Of a DNA stretch of 64,000 nucleotides, positions 1-12,108 are shown in pieces (positions within the stretch are counted from its first letter, which is position 1; each line of letters opens with the position of its first letter). The translations under genes and the position numbers were made by a program. Where the stretch lies: NCBI RefSeq assembly GCF_022581195.2, contig NC_061463.1, positions 12,276,001 to 12,340,000 on the forward strand, read 5' to 3'. Source of the stretch: Helicoverpa zea (Eukaryota > Arthropoda > Insecta > Lepidoptera > Noctuidae). The notes under the pieces were generated by a model. It had not been told where the DNA came from, did no database searches, and saw only the letters and a program-made list of their open reading frames with translations.

Positions 1-2290
1 TACGTTTTGTGTTGATACTTGAAGAAGTCAGACATAAATACACTGAAGAAGCTAAAGGAGCTTTGTTAGTGTTCGGGATATACTTAACCAATATCGTACA
101 AAGGACGATGGGCGTTTTGGTACCCTGTCCAACAGTGTTGATTCTAGTACCAGTGCGTAGGTCTTGGCAAGGCAAAAAATGTTTACTATGACGACTAGTC
201 CCAAATCCTTGTCCATTTCGCGTGACATCGACTAATAGAATGTGTAATGTTCATAAATCATCAACGTAGATGTAGTTCTTAAATCCAACTGTATTGAATA
301 AAAACTGGTAAAGTAACAAAAAAACAGGAATTTGGCCTTCTTAGAATGTTTGCCTACCGACTAAAAAAAGACTGTGCAAACCTTTGCAGTTCACGCAGAA
401 CTAGCTTATGTATTTGATAAAAGTCTTTCAGTATTTACAATCAATTAAGGTTGTTAAGTCAGGAGACGATGTTAACATAGTACATATTACGACTTAATCT
501 TGCTCCCCAAGAGGTGCTGAGGTATTGATGAATTTATTCTTCAAAAAAGATGAATAGAAATGTTTTGAACTTTTGTCAAATCAGATGACGATTGTGTTTC
601 CGTAGTATGACTCCATAGACTATTACAACCTTTAGATTATAATAGAGTGTATCTCAAACAATGTAAGAAGTCTATTAACTGAGTTTAAAATTATTATACT
701 GACGACATATTCCTCTTCATGAATTTGCATATATGGATGACATACTTGTTTCTATGTAGATTCAATTTTTATCGTTACTCGGATCGGACAGCTAATTGAG
801 GCAAGCCCCATACTTTTTATTATTCTTCACGTAAATACCTTTCAAATGATATATCATACGTTACTGTTGGAGCGGGTACCAAATCTCATACAAAGTGCCC
901 ATTGTCCTTTTCTGTTTGACAAGTTGAGTTCCTGAAAATGAAATTATTTTGTTCCTTCTTCAACTATAAATAAACCTCTGGATAACAGAGACTGTTGCTT
1001 CAAACATTAAACAAACTCAATAACTAGAGTTTTGAGTTAACCTGCGGCATATCTGTCTTATTTCCACGATCTGGGTTCATCCCTCGCAGTTGAAACATTG
1101 CCGCCGGCCTTTTTGTCCGCTCCGATGCCGCTTTTATCCTAGATTTTTTCCTACCCGCAATATATGTTTTCATTATACTGCGTAGTGATTACTTAGGCTA
1201 TGGAGTAACAATGGCCTTCGTAATTGGAAACGTTATTTATAGCGCTTTTTGAATGTTTATGGTTTAGAGATACAATGCTGATAGGATGGATATCAGATTC
1301 AGGTAAATTCATTGTTTCCTTGTTTGATAAGGTATTGTTTATCATATTATGGGGGCTCTCGAACGTTCGCTCGTTTTCCTCTGACATTATGTACAGTTCA
1401 GTCATGGAGCATGACTCGGCAAAATTCTGGTGAAGTATAAATGTAGGTTAGAACATTTTTTGCAGGCTATGACGTCAGATCGAAAATCCAAGTGCTGGTA
1501 TCGATCGCAGACATTCCGGCGGCTATGAATTCGTAACATTACGGAGGCTGAGCTCCATTGAATATGCACGGCGGGAGGTGCCGCTACAATCTGCACTAAC
1601 ATTGTCTGTCTTATTGATATTCCTGCCCTTGGCCAGCCATGTTATTTCATTTTCAATTTAACTATTCACAGTATTGAAATCGATTTGGAACAAATTGACT
1701 CGTTTCAGACTTTTATATTTTTATTCAGTGCTCGCTATCGCAAAATGGTGTAAATAATGTAGACCTTCACTATGACATAGCAATTCCGTCCGTATCAGAA
1801 TGAAACTTCAAGCTGTTCACATAACGTAACTTATTCACACACATTCTAGTAGTACATAACGTGAAAATAAAAAGCCATGCCCAGACGTTTTCAGTACGTT
1901 TACCTCACCTGAGTTTATTTAACGACAAACAGCTGACCTTTAAAAGCCTGGGGCAAGTCATCAACCTTCGTACGTTTCTCTCGTACGGTGCGGCACACCT
2001 AGCCATATCCTGGCGTGCAACCCCTTCAGAGCGCTCGATATAACCCCCAATAAAGATAACGAGTTTCCTGCAAAACAACCCTGGAGATGTTTTTCTTGTC
2101 TGCGCTCTGTTTTACTATGTAGATTTGTCGGCGAGCCGCTTTTGTTTTATTGTTTAGATATTAGTGTAGGTTCTAACTGGTAAGCTTCATCATTTCGAGA
2201 TATTGTAAAAGTTTTCTATAACCTTGAGGTGCATTATATAAATCTGGAGGAAATGTACTTCCATTGACCAGTGGATTTCATCCACTTTAT
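1..2290. other. noncoding stretch, no gene seen
   Basis: This AT-rich stretch holds only open frames of 60 to 70 codons, such as 1224-1433 and 1861-2043. None shows a recognisable motif, a splice-bounded exon or a conserved residue pattern. No tandem repeat or TIR pair was noticed. It is probably intergenic or intronic moth DNA. Confidence 0.6.
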
Positions 2291-2704
2291 TATATCGGGT
2301 GTGTCGTTCACAATCACATTAAATCATATCGCATATACTTTATGATATTCTATGACGAATTGTAAAAAAAATAACCTAATCCATTCAGTGGTTTAACCAC
2401 AGGAGTCATTTTTCGTTTTTATAATTTACAACATCATGTGTAAAGCAGAGATAAAGTTAGGAGTATCGTATGTTTTGATCAGTTGACAGCTGTCAGTTTT
2501 CAAGGGAGAATTTCAGTTGTTTGTAATGATTGACTTTTATATGGTGTTCTAATTTTTGCACATTTTTATTCCATTTACTTTGTTTGAAAAAATCATTTTT
2601 TTATTTTTACGTATTTTTCTTTTATCTTTGTGTTAATTGACATATATTAACCAGTATATTAAAGCATTTCATTTAATGTGATTATGGACGACACACCCGA
2701 TATA
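2291..2704. mobile_element. MITE-like element with about 35-bp terminal inverted repeats
   Basis: The left end reads TATATCGGGTGTGTCGT and the right end is its inverse, ACGACACACCCGATATA. The match continues inward through AATCACATTAAAT with about two mismatches over some 35 bases. The 414-bp interior is AT-rich and has no long ORF. The ends can be read as a TA or TATA duplication flanking a TATCGGG or CGGG terminus, so the superfamily is not settled. It is a nonautonomous DNA transposon by structure only. Confidence 0.7.
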
Positions 2705-4413
2705 GGCTTTCTTGCCGGTTTGTCTCATTAGGATTCGTTTACTTAGTTTTGTACTTCATAATAATTGAACTCTTCCTGAATATCAGTTGATCCTAGAAAA
2801 GTAGGAAAAAAAATACTCATATAAAATTACAGTTCACGATCCTTCAATACGTAGTTACAAGTTGTTACACAACTGTTAAGTTTGGCACAAGCTACAACCT
2901 TCTCTGACCTTCCCACATAAATATTAGCTTTAAGACAAGTTTGACGCGCGGCTGTATCGGCAGTTGTTCCACTAAATATTGTTGTTATGTATTCTGGGAG
3001 TAGACTGGCCAGGTGTTGCAGGACTTACAAATAATAACCGTATTTCAAAGTAAGATTTGTTATAGTATAGCGGCTTCTATTTCAGTACCCCACAAATTGT
3101 TCATGACGGTCTTTATAGATGTAATAATATCAAGCCTATTTGTAGATGTATCATTATATCAATGATCAGAAAAGGTCCTGTTGGATTGAGGCTTGGAAAT
3201 AGTCGTTTGTTTCCCAGCAAATAAGCAAAACGAAATAAAGGCCAAAGTTTTCTGGATCGTGCTATTGTAGTTTTGTAATAAATCTCTTTGAGCATTCGTA
3301 CTGGTTATCCAGCATCCTATAACAATGAAAGTTCTTCAATTCTCTCCCGCGCGCCGAATACTTCTCTCATCTAGTTCATACTTTGGAATTTGCCTTTTAA
3401 TATTTCTACCGTGAACACAGTTTTCTGGTTTGTTTTGAATCTATCAAAGTAATTGTTTCTGCAGTATTTTAATCATTTCCTTTTACACACGTACGTTGTA
3501 ACTTTTTTGTTTCATGAATGGAGTTTATTTTCTATTCTATTTTTAGTCTCATAATATTGTAGTATTAATATGCCATTCCAATTCACATTATTTTATTAAT
3601 TATATCAAAGAGCTGCATCAAAGTGTTTTAGGTACATTAAACAAGCTTTATTGCTGCTTAGCGAATTCCTGGTATTTCAGTGAGTATTTCATGAATGGAC
3701 TAATGCAGTTTGCAATCGTCATCATGCAATTAACTTGCCGTTTGATGCTCAATTATTCACGTTTAATGTACTTACTCCCGTACTCCACCTGGTTTGATTT
3801 GACCCGTGTTTTCAATTGGATTTGTCGGTTAAAGTTTACTTGTTAGGCCGTTGTTTTGGATTATTATGAACCTCTATTTTTGTAACAAAAAAGGTACCGC
3901 ATTTGAAACATGGGTTATAATTATCCAAAACTTGAAGGTTCTACCAATAACATATGTACTTTCTTCTTCTAACAATTACGCTTTACGTACACGGAACGAA
4001 TTAAGCGTAACTTAGATGCTAACTTTTCGTATTCGATTTCGTAATCGAACTAAATAAAATTAGAAGTTGTGTCGGATGTGTTCGATAAACTAACTTTTTT
4101 AATGCTATATAGTTTGACCTTCTTTAGTCCGCTTGCCACGTGTATTCTACACCAACTTTAGAAAAATATACTATGCTTGTCCTACATAATTACTTATTTA
4201 GCATGGAAGATAACGACCTACGTCCTCACTAATTTATCTCCACATTCGACTCAGAGTAAAAACTTCACCCCCGCAATATAAGTACACCTTAGCCTTCAAA
4301 CGTAGCCTTTCAGGGCTGCAATTTATCGCGAGGGTGGCTTTGAGTGCACCGCGACCGCCCTAATCACGTGGTGCTGGCCAGCGGCTCTTTTATCTCGGGG
4401 GATTATAGTTGCT

Positions 4414-4415
<2 letters not shown>
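2705..4415. other. noncoding stretch, no gene seen
   Basis: Only ORFs under about 65 codons occur, with no recognisable domain. Nothing structural stands out apart from general AT-richness. Confidence 0.55.

Positions 4416-4481
<66 letters not shown>
4416..4481. repeat. (TG)n microsatellite
   Basis: About 32 uninterrupted TG dinucleotides, followed by a degenerate TCTGTATGTACGTG run. The 68-aa ORF through it (4344-4550) has a Val-Cys core, an artefact of translating the microsatellite. Confidence 0.97.
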
Positions 4482-4482
<1 letters not shown>

Positions 4483-4740
4483 TGTATGTACGTGTATATA
4501 AGTGGAGCTTTTGGTTTTGGTTATTTTCAGTTCCACTCGCTATCGATTGAAACAACTAATAATGCACATGGAATCGTAGAGGATACTTTAAATTAGTGAG
4601 TCTGTTAATTGGACCATTGTCCACCGGGACGCAGGCGAAACAGCGAGAAAAAAAATAGTGTTACTGTATAAATGAATGAAAATGGGGAAAAAATACTGTG
4701 AATAGAATTTGCCGTTGGCAGCGCAGTTTATTATTTTTAA

Positions 4741-5400
4741 CCCCCGACGCAAAAACGACGGGGTGTTATAAGTTTGACGTGTCTGTGTGTGTGTGTGTGT
4801 GTGTATGTGGCATCGTAGCTCCCAAACGGATGATCCGATTGTAATGCGGTTTTTTTTGTTTGAAAGTAATGTCATTCGGGAGTGTTCTTAGCTATGTTTG
4901 GTGGAAATCGGTTCAGGTCTTCAAGGTCATCAGCTCGTTTGTTAGGTGTGATAGGAATGTTACACGCCCAGTTTACTTGCAAGCATATGTGGGATCTGAA
5001 ATTTGAAATACTAATGTCTTCTGGAACCACTGAGCTGGTCTGCTGTAGGGACACGAAGATAGGAGACGTAACCCTGAACTGCCTTTTAGTAAACCCATCG
5101 AGTTTGGGCTCATTGAATTTGTCTTGACTGGTTCTCTTCATGTTTCTAATTGACGAGAACCTGATGCTGGAAATGGGATGTGGCGGATGAAACCCCAGAA
5201 TGGTATATAACCCTGGATCACCAAAGGTTAATCTTTATTGTTTCTCAATCTGTGCAATTCTCCCAGAGCCAGTTTGCCATGAGGATTGTTAAACAGCTTC
5301 CTTTGGCCGAGATCGCATATAGCTACCCCATCTTAAAATAAAATAAATTAAATGAAGGAAAAATTAAGTAGCTCCTTCAAAAAGCATGAAATAAAATTAA
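4741..5400. repeat. CCCCCGAC-ended interspersed repeat, left part
   Basis: The repeat starts with CCCCCGACGC directly after a TTAA at 4737-4740. It contains a short TG run (about 4784-4804) followed by GGCATCGTAGCTCCC, a module I recognise as common in Lepidoptera. The matching end, GTCGGGGG followed by a T run and TTAA, lies at 5807-5823, so the whole unit may be 4741-5819 with TTAA at both ends. A piggyBac-type origin is possible but not proven. The overlapping ORFs (4872-5141, 4882-5127) show no known domain. Confidence 0.6.
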
Positions 5401-5832
5401 ATTATAAATTTAAAAAAACCCCCGACTCAAAAAAAGTACACAATTATTATGACAAAAGGTTAAAAACGCTAAATCCCATAAAAAGCAAAAAATAACTTTT
5501 AACACTACGTAAGTACCAACTAAAGCATGTCAGACTAAACTAAATTTTGACGTGTCGGGGGACCGCTTTTTACCTTCAAAAATACTTACATAAATCAAAT
5601 GATAGGTACCTACCTAATTACAACATTCGTATATAAAAAAACACGAATCTTAATTAGATAATTAGAGCGGTCCCCCGACACGACAAAATTTAGTTTAGTC
5701 TGACATGCTTTAGTTGGTACTTACGTAGTGTTAAAAGTTATTTTTTGCTTTTTATGGGATTTAGCGTTTTTAACCTTTTGTCATAATAATTGTGTACTTT
5801 TTTTGAGTCGGGGGTTTTTTTAAATTTATAAT
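5401..5832. repeat. near-perfect 167-bp inverted repeat (fold-back)
   Basis: Arm 1 (5401-5567) and arm 2 (5666-5832) are reverse complements with a single mismatch that I can find, separated by a 98-bp loop. Each arm carries CCCCCGAC at its outer edge and GTCGGGGG at its inner edge, so each looks like a small TIR unit, with the two placed head to head. No coding potential. The near-identity of the arms points to recent origin or gene conversion. Confidence 0.9.
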
Positions 5833-5838
5833 TTTATT

Positions 5839-7164
5839 CCGTGAACAATTAACTCGGTTGAGCGATTTCACCATCGGACAATAGATCTAACGTATCGAAA
5901 ACCAACAGATTGTCCCGATTGGATGTTGAATTAATTTTAAAGAATTCAACGGTTCTATTTGTTTTTCATTTAATTTACCAACCAGTACAAATTAATGTTT
6001 TGCTAGAATTTTGTGAGCGGTTTAATGGTGTTGATAGCGAGTGCCTTTATTTGTTAAACAGAGTTTTGTCCGCCGGACGGACGTTCAAGTAATCTTGATG
6101 CTTCTAGTGTCTCGTCCCTGTTTCGATACGAGCCTTATCCTCTTAGTAAAGGCTATAATATGAAGTAGGTATTATGGGGGTTTAGTTGTCGCGACATGTT
6201 GACTTTTGCCACACAAAACATTCTGCGACTCATACCTTCGTAAAACAATGTAAAGCTATTCGCTTTATTATTCATTATATTATAGGATATGCTTTACAGT
6301 AATTAATAATAGCTAATAATTTAGCTGGCGTAGCAGCTCGTAGTTTGTAGCGCTACGAAAATTCGTAGCGTGTCTACGAGATACTACGCGGCTTTCGCCA
6401 TGTAGTACCAAGACTTTATACACATTTGAAATTTACTAGTTTGTTTGTTCAGCGGTCTGATGTAGTTAGTAAAATGTTCGCAGAGTGCTTTTCTTGTAGT
6501 AATTGCAGTGGTAAACGATAACCAGCCGATAATGTGGCAGCTATCTTATCTGTGTACACATGCAGGTTTATTTAGGTGCCTCGAGTGCTCGCTGTAATTG
6601 TTATATAAATACATTGGGGACAAACCGAGTATTGATTGATTTGTTTCTCGAACATTGTCCTTTTTATATAAAATAAATATGCATTAATATTTGCACATCG
6701 ACATTTCGTTTTGTCTTTTCCTATGATAGGCTAATGGGCGAGAATTTAACTAAGCAGCATCAGATAAACACGTATTCAAGTCCAATGAAATTAATTTAAC
6801 TTTGAGTCAACGAATATTAAAAACCAGCATTCAGTTGCACCCGCAGTACATAACATACTATGGAACATATCACGCACATACTTCATGATCGTGATGACGT
6901 CATAGTCCACTCGAGAGCACCGTGCACGGTGATGCACTGACGCTACAGTGCACGTGGACTGCACTCGTATATGGATTATGGCAGATTTTATGGGAGGTAA
7001 TACCCATCTTTTGTTGGTAGGTGAGTCATGGGTGACTGTGCTTTCGATATTAATTTTACAAATGTTTAGCACTGCGTTTTTTTTTTCACATTGTGCTCAC
7101 TACTCTATATACATACTTAAGTATGGTAAATACTTATACATATAACCGAACATTAGAAGGTATA
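5839..7164. other. noncoding stretch with one palindrome cluster
   Basis: No gene is seen. Short ORFs (60 to 93 codons) have no recognisable domains. The only structured part is the CRE/palindrome cluster at 6893-6960, listed separately. Confidence 0.55.
6893..6960. promoter_or_regulatory. candidate regulatory cluster: CRE-like and GTGCAC palindromes
   Basis: ATGACGTCAT, a perfect 10-bp palindrome with the CREB/ATF core TGACGTCA, is followed within 70 bp by the 14-bp perfect palindrome CACCGTGCACGGTG, two further GTGCAC or CACGTG cores and a CTCGAG. This density of palindromic binding-site motifs is unusual for the surrounding AT-rich DNA. Function is inferred from motifs only. Confidence 0.35.
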
Positions 7165-7414
7165 ATAGGCATGATGACAATTTTTTAAATTCCTTTTTAT
7201 GGTGTAGGTATACGTCTATTTTATATGAAAAATTATTAATTTTAAGAAAATGCGAAGTTTTTTTATCAAATAATTGCATTTTTCTCTGTCCACTTTGAAT
7301 CCGGCGCGAAAACGCTTGTCAGTGTCATGTCGTCACTCGTGACGTCACGACTGAAATTACAAGACGCAAGTAAACAACGCTCGTGCAATAATTAAGTTTT
7401 TAGTGTTTAAAGTG

Positions 7415-7601
7415 CATAGGTGTTGTGGGGTCCCCCAGTGTAAGAACACATCCAAAACAACTCCTGATAAGTTATTTGTGTATGTTCCTCACAATAAAAA
7501 AATAAAAAACAAGTGGCTTATGTAAACTTGCAAGGCGAGATTCAAAAGCAATATTGCCCAGGGTACAACTTTATTTTTGTGAAGATCGCTTTGATGTAAG
7601 T
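7415..7601 (+). pseudogene. broken THAP zinc-finger exon
   Basis: In the frame starting at 7415 the translation reads RCCGVPQCKNTSKTTPDKLF, then YVPHN and KNKWLM. This matches the start of a THAP domain (paired Cys, conserved Pro and Trp). A TAA stop follows the Trp segment. Translation then resumes as TCKARFKSN, and after a frame change as YFCEDRFDV, where THAP domains normally have a Cys-x2-His pair; the His is Arg here. The exon ends at a textbook splice donor, GAT|GTAAGT (7596-7601). Stop, frameshift and lost His make it a pseudogene. No downstream exon was recognised. It sits inside the 7165-8120 element. Confidence 0.6.
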
Positions 7602-7630
7602 TATTACATAGTTCTCTAGATTCTAGCATA

Positions 7631-7698
7631 GAAGTTTTTTTAATTAAGCTAATACACTTACATGGAAGTTTTTTTAAGTAAACTAGTATACTTACATG
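7631..7698. repeat. 34-bp tandem duplication
   Basis: Two adjacent 34-bp units (7631-7664, 7665-7698), each starting GAAGTTTTTTTAA and ending ACTTACATG, followed by a partial third unit. It lies inside the THAP-bearing element, in what would have been its intron. Confidence 0.85.
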
Positions 7699-8120
7699 GA
7701 AGTTTTAACATTTCTAAATTCAGCTGAACAAAAATCTTTATTTGATGCCAAAAACTCTCCCAGCATTATGATATCAATTCTAGGCAAATTAGCGCTGTTT
7801 GCCTTGATAAATCCGGGCTCCATAACTCGTGTTACAAACAATTAATTAATTAAAAACAAAGATCGCAGTGGAAGTTCACATAACGAAATGTGACGTTCGC
7901 GCGCTTTCGCGCGAGTTGTTTTGAGAGATGACGTCACGAGCTCTGATTGGTGTTCAAGATATCATGGCGGATTGCCTTATTTCGTAATTTTATTTTATAA
8001 AAATACATATTAATCACATTATTAATAAAGAAAACAATGCGCGTTTTATATTCCAAGCTTCAAGTTTAATTTAATAAATATATTATTTTAATGATTTTTG
8101 ATTACTGTCATCATGCCTAT

Positions 8121-10396
8121 TTGTAGTTTGTAAAACCTTTCTTCATATGGAAGCTTTCTAACACAATCGAGATCATGTTGGTCATAAATAACACACATAT
8201 TTGTTAGAAGTGGACCTAATCATAAAATGATTGTTTCTCAAAGATATATAACATATAAAAAATCAATAGTCTGTCCATATCGAGTAAACAATCTCGTATA
8301 GATTTGTTTACTTATTCACTTAGAGCTGAGTAAATATTCGCGAGTGCCCAAGTGTTTTACAGGCGCAAGCTCTGAATATGAAATGTGGGGGCCGAGCCGT
8401 GGGACGAAATTATTGCCTGGGGGCAGTGTCTTCGACTCCATTTATTTGAAGATTCCGTGGGCAGTGATGGAATTATTTATACACAATCGGGCCTTAATAG
8501 CGATGTATTACTGTAAACTTTTTTTTTTACCCTACGTTTGAGGGTCTGTACAGGAATTAAAGATAAGTATTTTAGATGAATAGTTTCCGAGTTTTTAGGG
8601 TTCCCTACTTCAAAGACGAACGAAACTTCCAAAAAAACTTTTTTAGTCTATCGATCAACCCTTCATTCTTTGTTGGTGATGTCGTGACTTAAATGTTGCA
8701 ATGGATTACTGCTTTCACTTTTAAACCACAAAAAAAAACTCATTTGTACAAATACTTTATGAAGAAGATAAATAAATTCCTTCCATCTATTACTTTTGCA
8801 TTGAACATTTTAAGCTTGTCTCAGAGGAACTTAGTGGAAAGTTGTAAGTGTCTGAGTTAGGAGCCCCTATTTGAATACACTTTGTGCCTACTTACGAACT
8901 TCGGGACTGTCCTCAGGCAAGGACAGTGACACAACGTTTTGAAATAATCATTTCAGTAATGGACTCCATTGTGTTCAACCATTTCATAAATACATTTAAG
9001 GTTTTTTTTTGTACATTTACAGATCGTTAACGGACATACCAATTCTAAAACGATTTTTAATATCTAGTACGCAGATTCCGTACATTTTCAAATAAGGCAA
9101 CTCCGAATGAATTTGAATATAATGGTAACAAGCCAGAATATGTAATCCGCACGCAGATCTACTGTTTGTTCAGCTTATTAATTAATGGAATTTGTTTAAA
9201 TTATACTGTGTGCGAAGGCAGTTATTTTGCAACGTCTACTAGTATTTAATTTGTGAATGGTGTTAATGAGGACACAAGCCATAAGCTTGTGGGGTCATTT
9301 ATTACTTGTGTTACGTTATAGGTACTACGTAATTGATGAAACATTAAGTACAAATACGGTTAGCTTAGTGACGGTATGAATATTGAACTTAAGACCCTGA
9401 AATGCATCAGTAGATTACTAAGTAAAGGTGATCATAATATGATCTACCTGCATATTGGCATTTAGCGGACCATTTAACGTTGATGACATTTTTATGTCTT
9501 ACCTTGACCGAAGTTATTGTGTTGGTGTTACATTTTCCTTCATACACCCAACTAGCCTTGTTACCGTGGTTTCACACGAGTCCCGTGGGAACAACTGCCA
9601 ACTTACTCTGGAATATTGTAGCTTCCCAACAGTGAAAGATTTTTTCCAATCGGTCCAGTGGTATCGAGCCATTAACGTCCGAAACAAAAAGAATGTTGTA
9701 TAGATTATGTTGTGTTATCTTAAAAATAGTTAAATGTATTCAAACAATACATTATCCAAGACTTTAGTTTCTTAAGCACTTGCAAGGAAATCACGGCCCG
9801 TCAGTAGCAGCACGCCTCCGAGACGATTGTGTGTCGAAACAAAGGGGGAGCGGGTGCATTCATAATTGCATTTCTTTTGAATAATACTGCCTCTGCTGCC
9901 AGCCTGCTCGAGGATATTGCAGCCTTTGTACTTTGTAGGCTTTGTGGGAGCAGCACTGTATCAGAATTATTTAAAAAACATGGATTTTTTGGAACAAAGC
10001 TCAAAGAAAAAAGATTTTTATGTGAGCATTCAAATATGTATAGTTCTGTTTTTCGTTATTTCGTATTTCTGCTCGTAGTTATTTTCTTGCAAAGTGATTA
10101 GTATTCCCTTTTCCTAATTATCATGTTTGTCAGCACTTATTTCGATCAAGTATTGGCGCTGAAAAACAGAATTTATGATGTTGTCATCGTATTAGCTAAA
10201 ATTAAATACGCTAATATCAGCTGATATGAGTGAAGGTTATCGTCCCCCACACATTTTGAGGATTAGCGTATTTTGCGATGCATTTCCAGGAACAATAGAT
10301 TTTACAATGTCATGCAATGCTGTAAACATAACGCATGGTGTTTTATTATATGCACTTAAAACTCCTACTCACACTTGACCACTTATTATTTTAATT
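8121..10396. other. noncoding stretch, no gene seen
   Basis: Only ORFs of 90 codons or fewer. At 8588-8620 a short TTTTTAGGGTTCC-type segment resembles a fragment of a common lepidopteran repeat, but it is too short to classify. Nothing else stands out. Confidence 0.5.
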
Positions 10397-10414
10397 ATTT
10401 ACAAACGCCTATAA

Positions 10415-10452
10415 CCCCAACATAGTTGGGTAAAACGCCCGAAGGATGGATG
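10415..10452 (+). mobile_element. 38-bp SINE 3'-tail insertion with 18-bp target duplication
   Basis: The 18-bp sequence ATTTACAAACGCCTATAA occurs exactly at 10397-10414 and again at 10453-10470. The 38 bp between the copies start with CCCCAACATAGTTGGG and end with GGATGGATG, closely matching the 3' end of the full-length SINE at 15145-15528 (CCCCAACATGATTGGG ... GGATGATGAT). It is therefore a target-primed insertion that copied only the tail. The CCCAAC/GTTGGG pair can form a small stem-loop. Confidence 0.85.
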
Positions 10453-10470
10453 ATTTACAAACGCCTATAA

Positions 10471-12061
10471 ATCAATACGTTTTTAATATTTATTATATTC
10501 CCGTCTAATTTGCGCTCTAATCCCGATTTATACAAACAGTTTTATTCAATACCATTGTATCGTCCAACGAGTTAAGAGTAGCATCAGTATTCATCATTTA
10601 TTAACAAGACCCGGTACAATTACAATAGTTCGAGTCTGCATGTACTGCGGAAGCGGGCCCGCGGGGCGCGCTACAGCTTTCACTCCCGATGCAATATTCA
10701 ATTGGAGCGCTGTCGTCCGCTCTACTATCGCTATTCAGTTAGTTGTGTAATGGAAGCAAGCTACATATATTGTTACAATATGATACTAAATATAAAAGCT
10801 TATTATTCAATTAAAAGTGAATAATCCTTTGAATTGTGTCCCTAACTTCGTCAACCCAATTGTTTGTACACAATTCATCTCAAAAAGTGTCAAAAGTTGC
10901 CAACAATCCATCAAACCACAGTAAGAATAATTTTATCTCAAAAAAGCAAATTGCTAATTGTGCCCAAATAGAAGAGAAATGTTTACTAATTTTCCACAAT
11001 GAAGAACCCTGTCAAAATCCGGAACAAAGAGAGATTATAATGCTAAGTTACCGCAAAACATTCGGGGAGATTCGGGAACGTTCGGCTGAACTCGGCACAA
11101 TAATCGCACGTAAGGGAAACTGGCGTGAAAACCTGACGGACAATTGTTTCTTATTACGCAGCCAGTTAGTTGCCTTTGAACTCGGATACTGTTTTATGTT
11201 ATTATTTCAGATGAAACACCTCCCGCAATATTCGGTTTCTGTAGGCCTAACTTTGTATAATCGTCACTGCAGACTTTGTTTAATCAAATCTTATAGGGGT
11301 CCAGTACAGTTGTTTGAAATTCTAATGCTTCAAGTCTTTGAAGTTGCTGTCTTACAGATTTTCACATTATCCTCAACAAATAATATCTGTAAAGTTTAAC
11401 AAAAAGATGTTTGCACAAGGTCTCAAGTTTGTAAAGGTTCTTATACTGAACCGTGACATAAAGATAATAGTTTCAGCTTTTAAGTATTATAAAATGTAAA
11501 TATCAGCAATTTGTGCAATAACTTTTAACGAACTGTTTACTAATGAGTTGATCACGTTTATTCTTGAAACTTTATTTTAATCTCACTTTTAAAGTTTTAA
11601 AACTACGTGGCGGCGCGAGCACTGATGGTTATTGAACTAACATTTTATACAAATATGATTTGCGTTAGAATGGACCAGCGTGGTGTGCAATGATTGTCTT
11701 GTCCCTATATGCAATTAATTGCATTTAATAGACATGCTCTCCAGTGTCAGACAGACAGACAGACTGATACGTAGATTAGTTGTGAGCATTGAGACGGTTC
11801 CTAGACAACCAATTATGTCTGATTAATACCGACGCAAATTACTATCTGGATTTATTGGCTCATTTAGATCTCGAATTGTGCTTTCTGTGATTACACGATC
11901 GGTACATCTGTGTCACTTCAAGTGAAACAGATATTTTTTTGAAATAAGTTAATAATAACAAGTAACAATTGTTTATTGTCTGTGTTAACTATATTTATCA
12001 TTGCTATTATTGTCCATATTTTGATTTATCTCGTCCACCATTTAATTTGTGGTCTGTTTTT
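10471..12061. other. noncoding stretch with one unsupported 187-codon ORF
   Basis: The longest ORF, 10836-11399 (+), has no domain, repeat or signal I recognise, and its second half is compositionally odd. I treat it as chance. A short GACAGACAGACAGACAG run occurs near 11750. Confidence 0.5.
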
Positions 12062-12108
12062 TAAAAACAAATGTTCGCTCATCTGTAATGAGCGAACATT
12101 TGTTTTTA
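12062..12108. repeat. perfect 21-bp stem palindrome with 5-nt loop
   Basis: The left arm 12062-12082 and right arm 12088-12108 are exact reverse complements around the loop CTGTA. CTGTAATG at the loop is also complementary to CATTACAG just downstream (12110-12117), so an alternative pairing exists. The loop is short for a miRNA precursor. A template-switch-generated quasipalindrome is the simpler explanation. Confidence 0.9.

Larger units (their letters stand above)
7165..8120 (+). mobile_element. nonautonomous DNA transposon with THAP relic
   Basis: The ends carry a perfect 15-bp TIR: ATAGGCATGATGACA at 7165-7179 and its inverse at 8106-8120. The 956-bp interior holds a broken THAP-domain exon (7415-7601) and two TGACGTCA palindromes (near 7339 and 7928), one beside each end. 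THAP DNA-binding domains are found in P-element-type transposases, so a P-superfamily derivative is a reasonable guess. I could not see a clear 8-bp target duplication, and no transposase catalytic region remains. Confidence 0.6.

Noticed and set aside
4344..4550. 68-codon Val-Cys repeat protein
   Set aside because: It is translation of the (TG)n microsatellite.
10836..11399. 187-codon plus-strand ORF as a host gene
   Set aside because: No domain, signal or repeat recognised; no splice or homology support; consistent with chance in a long noncoding stretch.
12062..12108. miRNA gene
   Set aside because: The stem is perfect and the loop only 5 bases; animal pre-miRNAs have longer, imperfect stems and loops of about 8 or more. 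Kept as a palindrome only.
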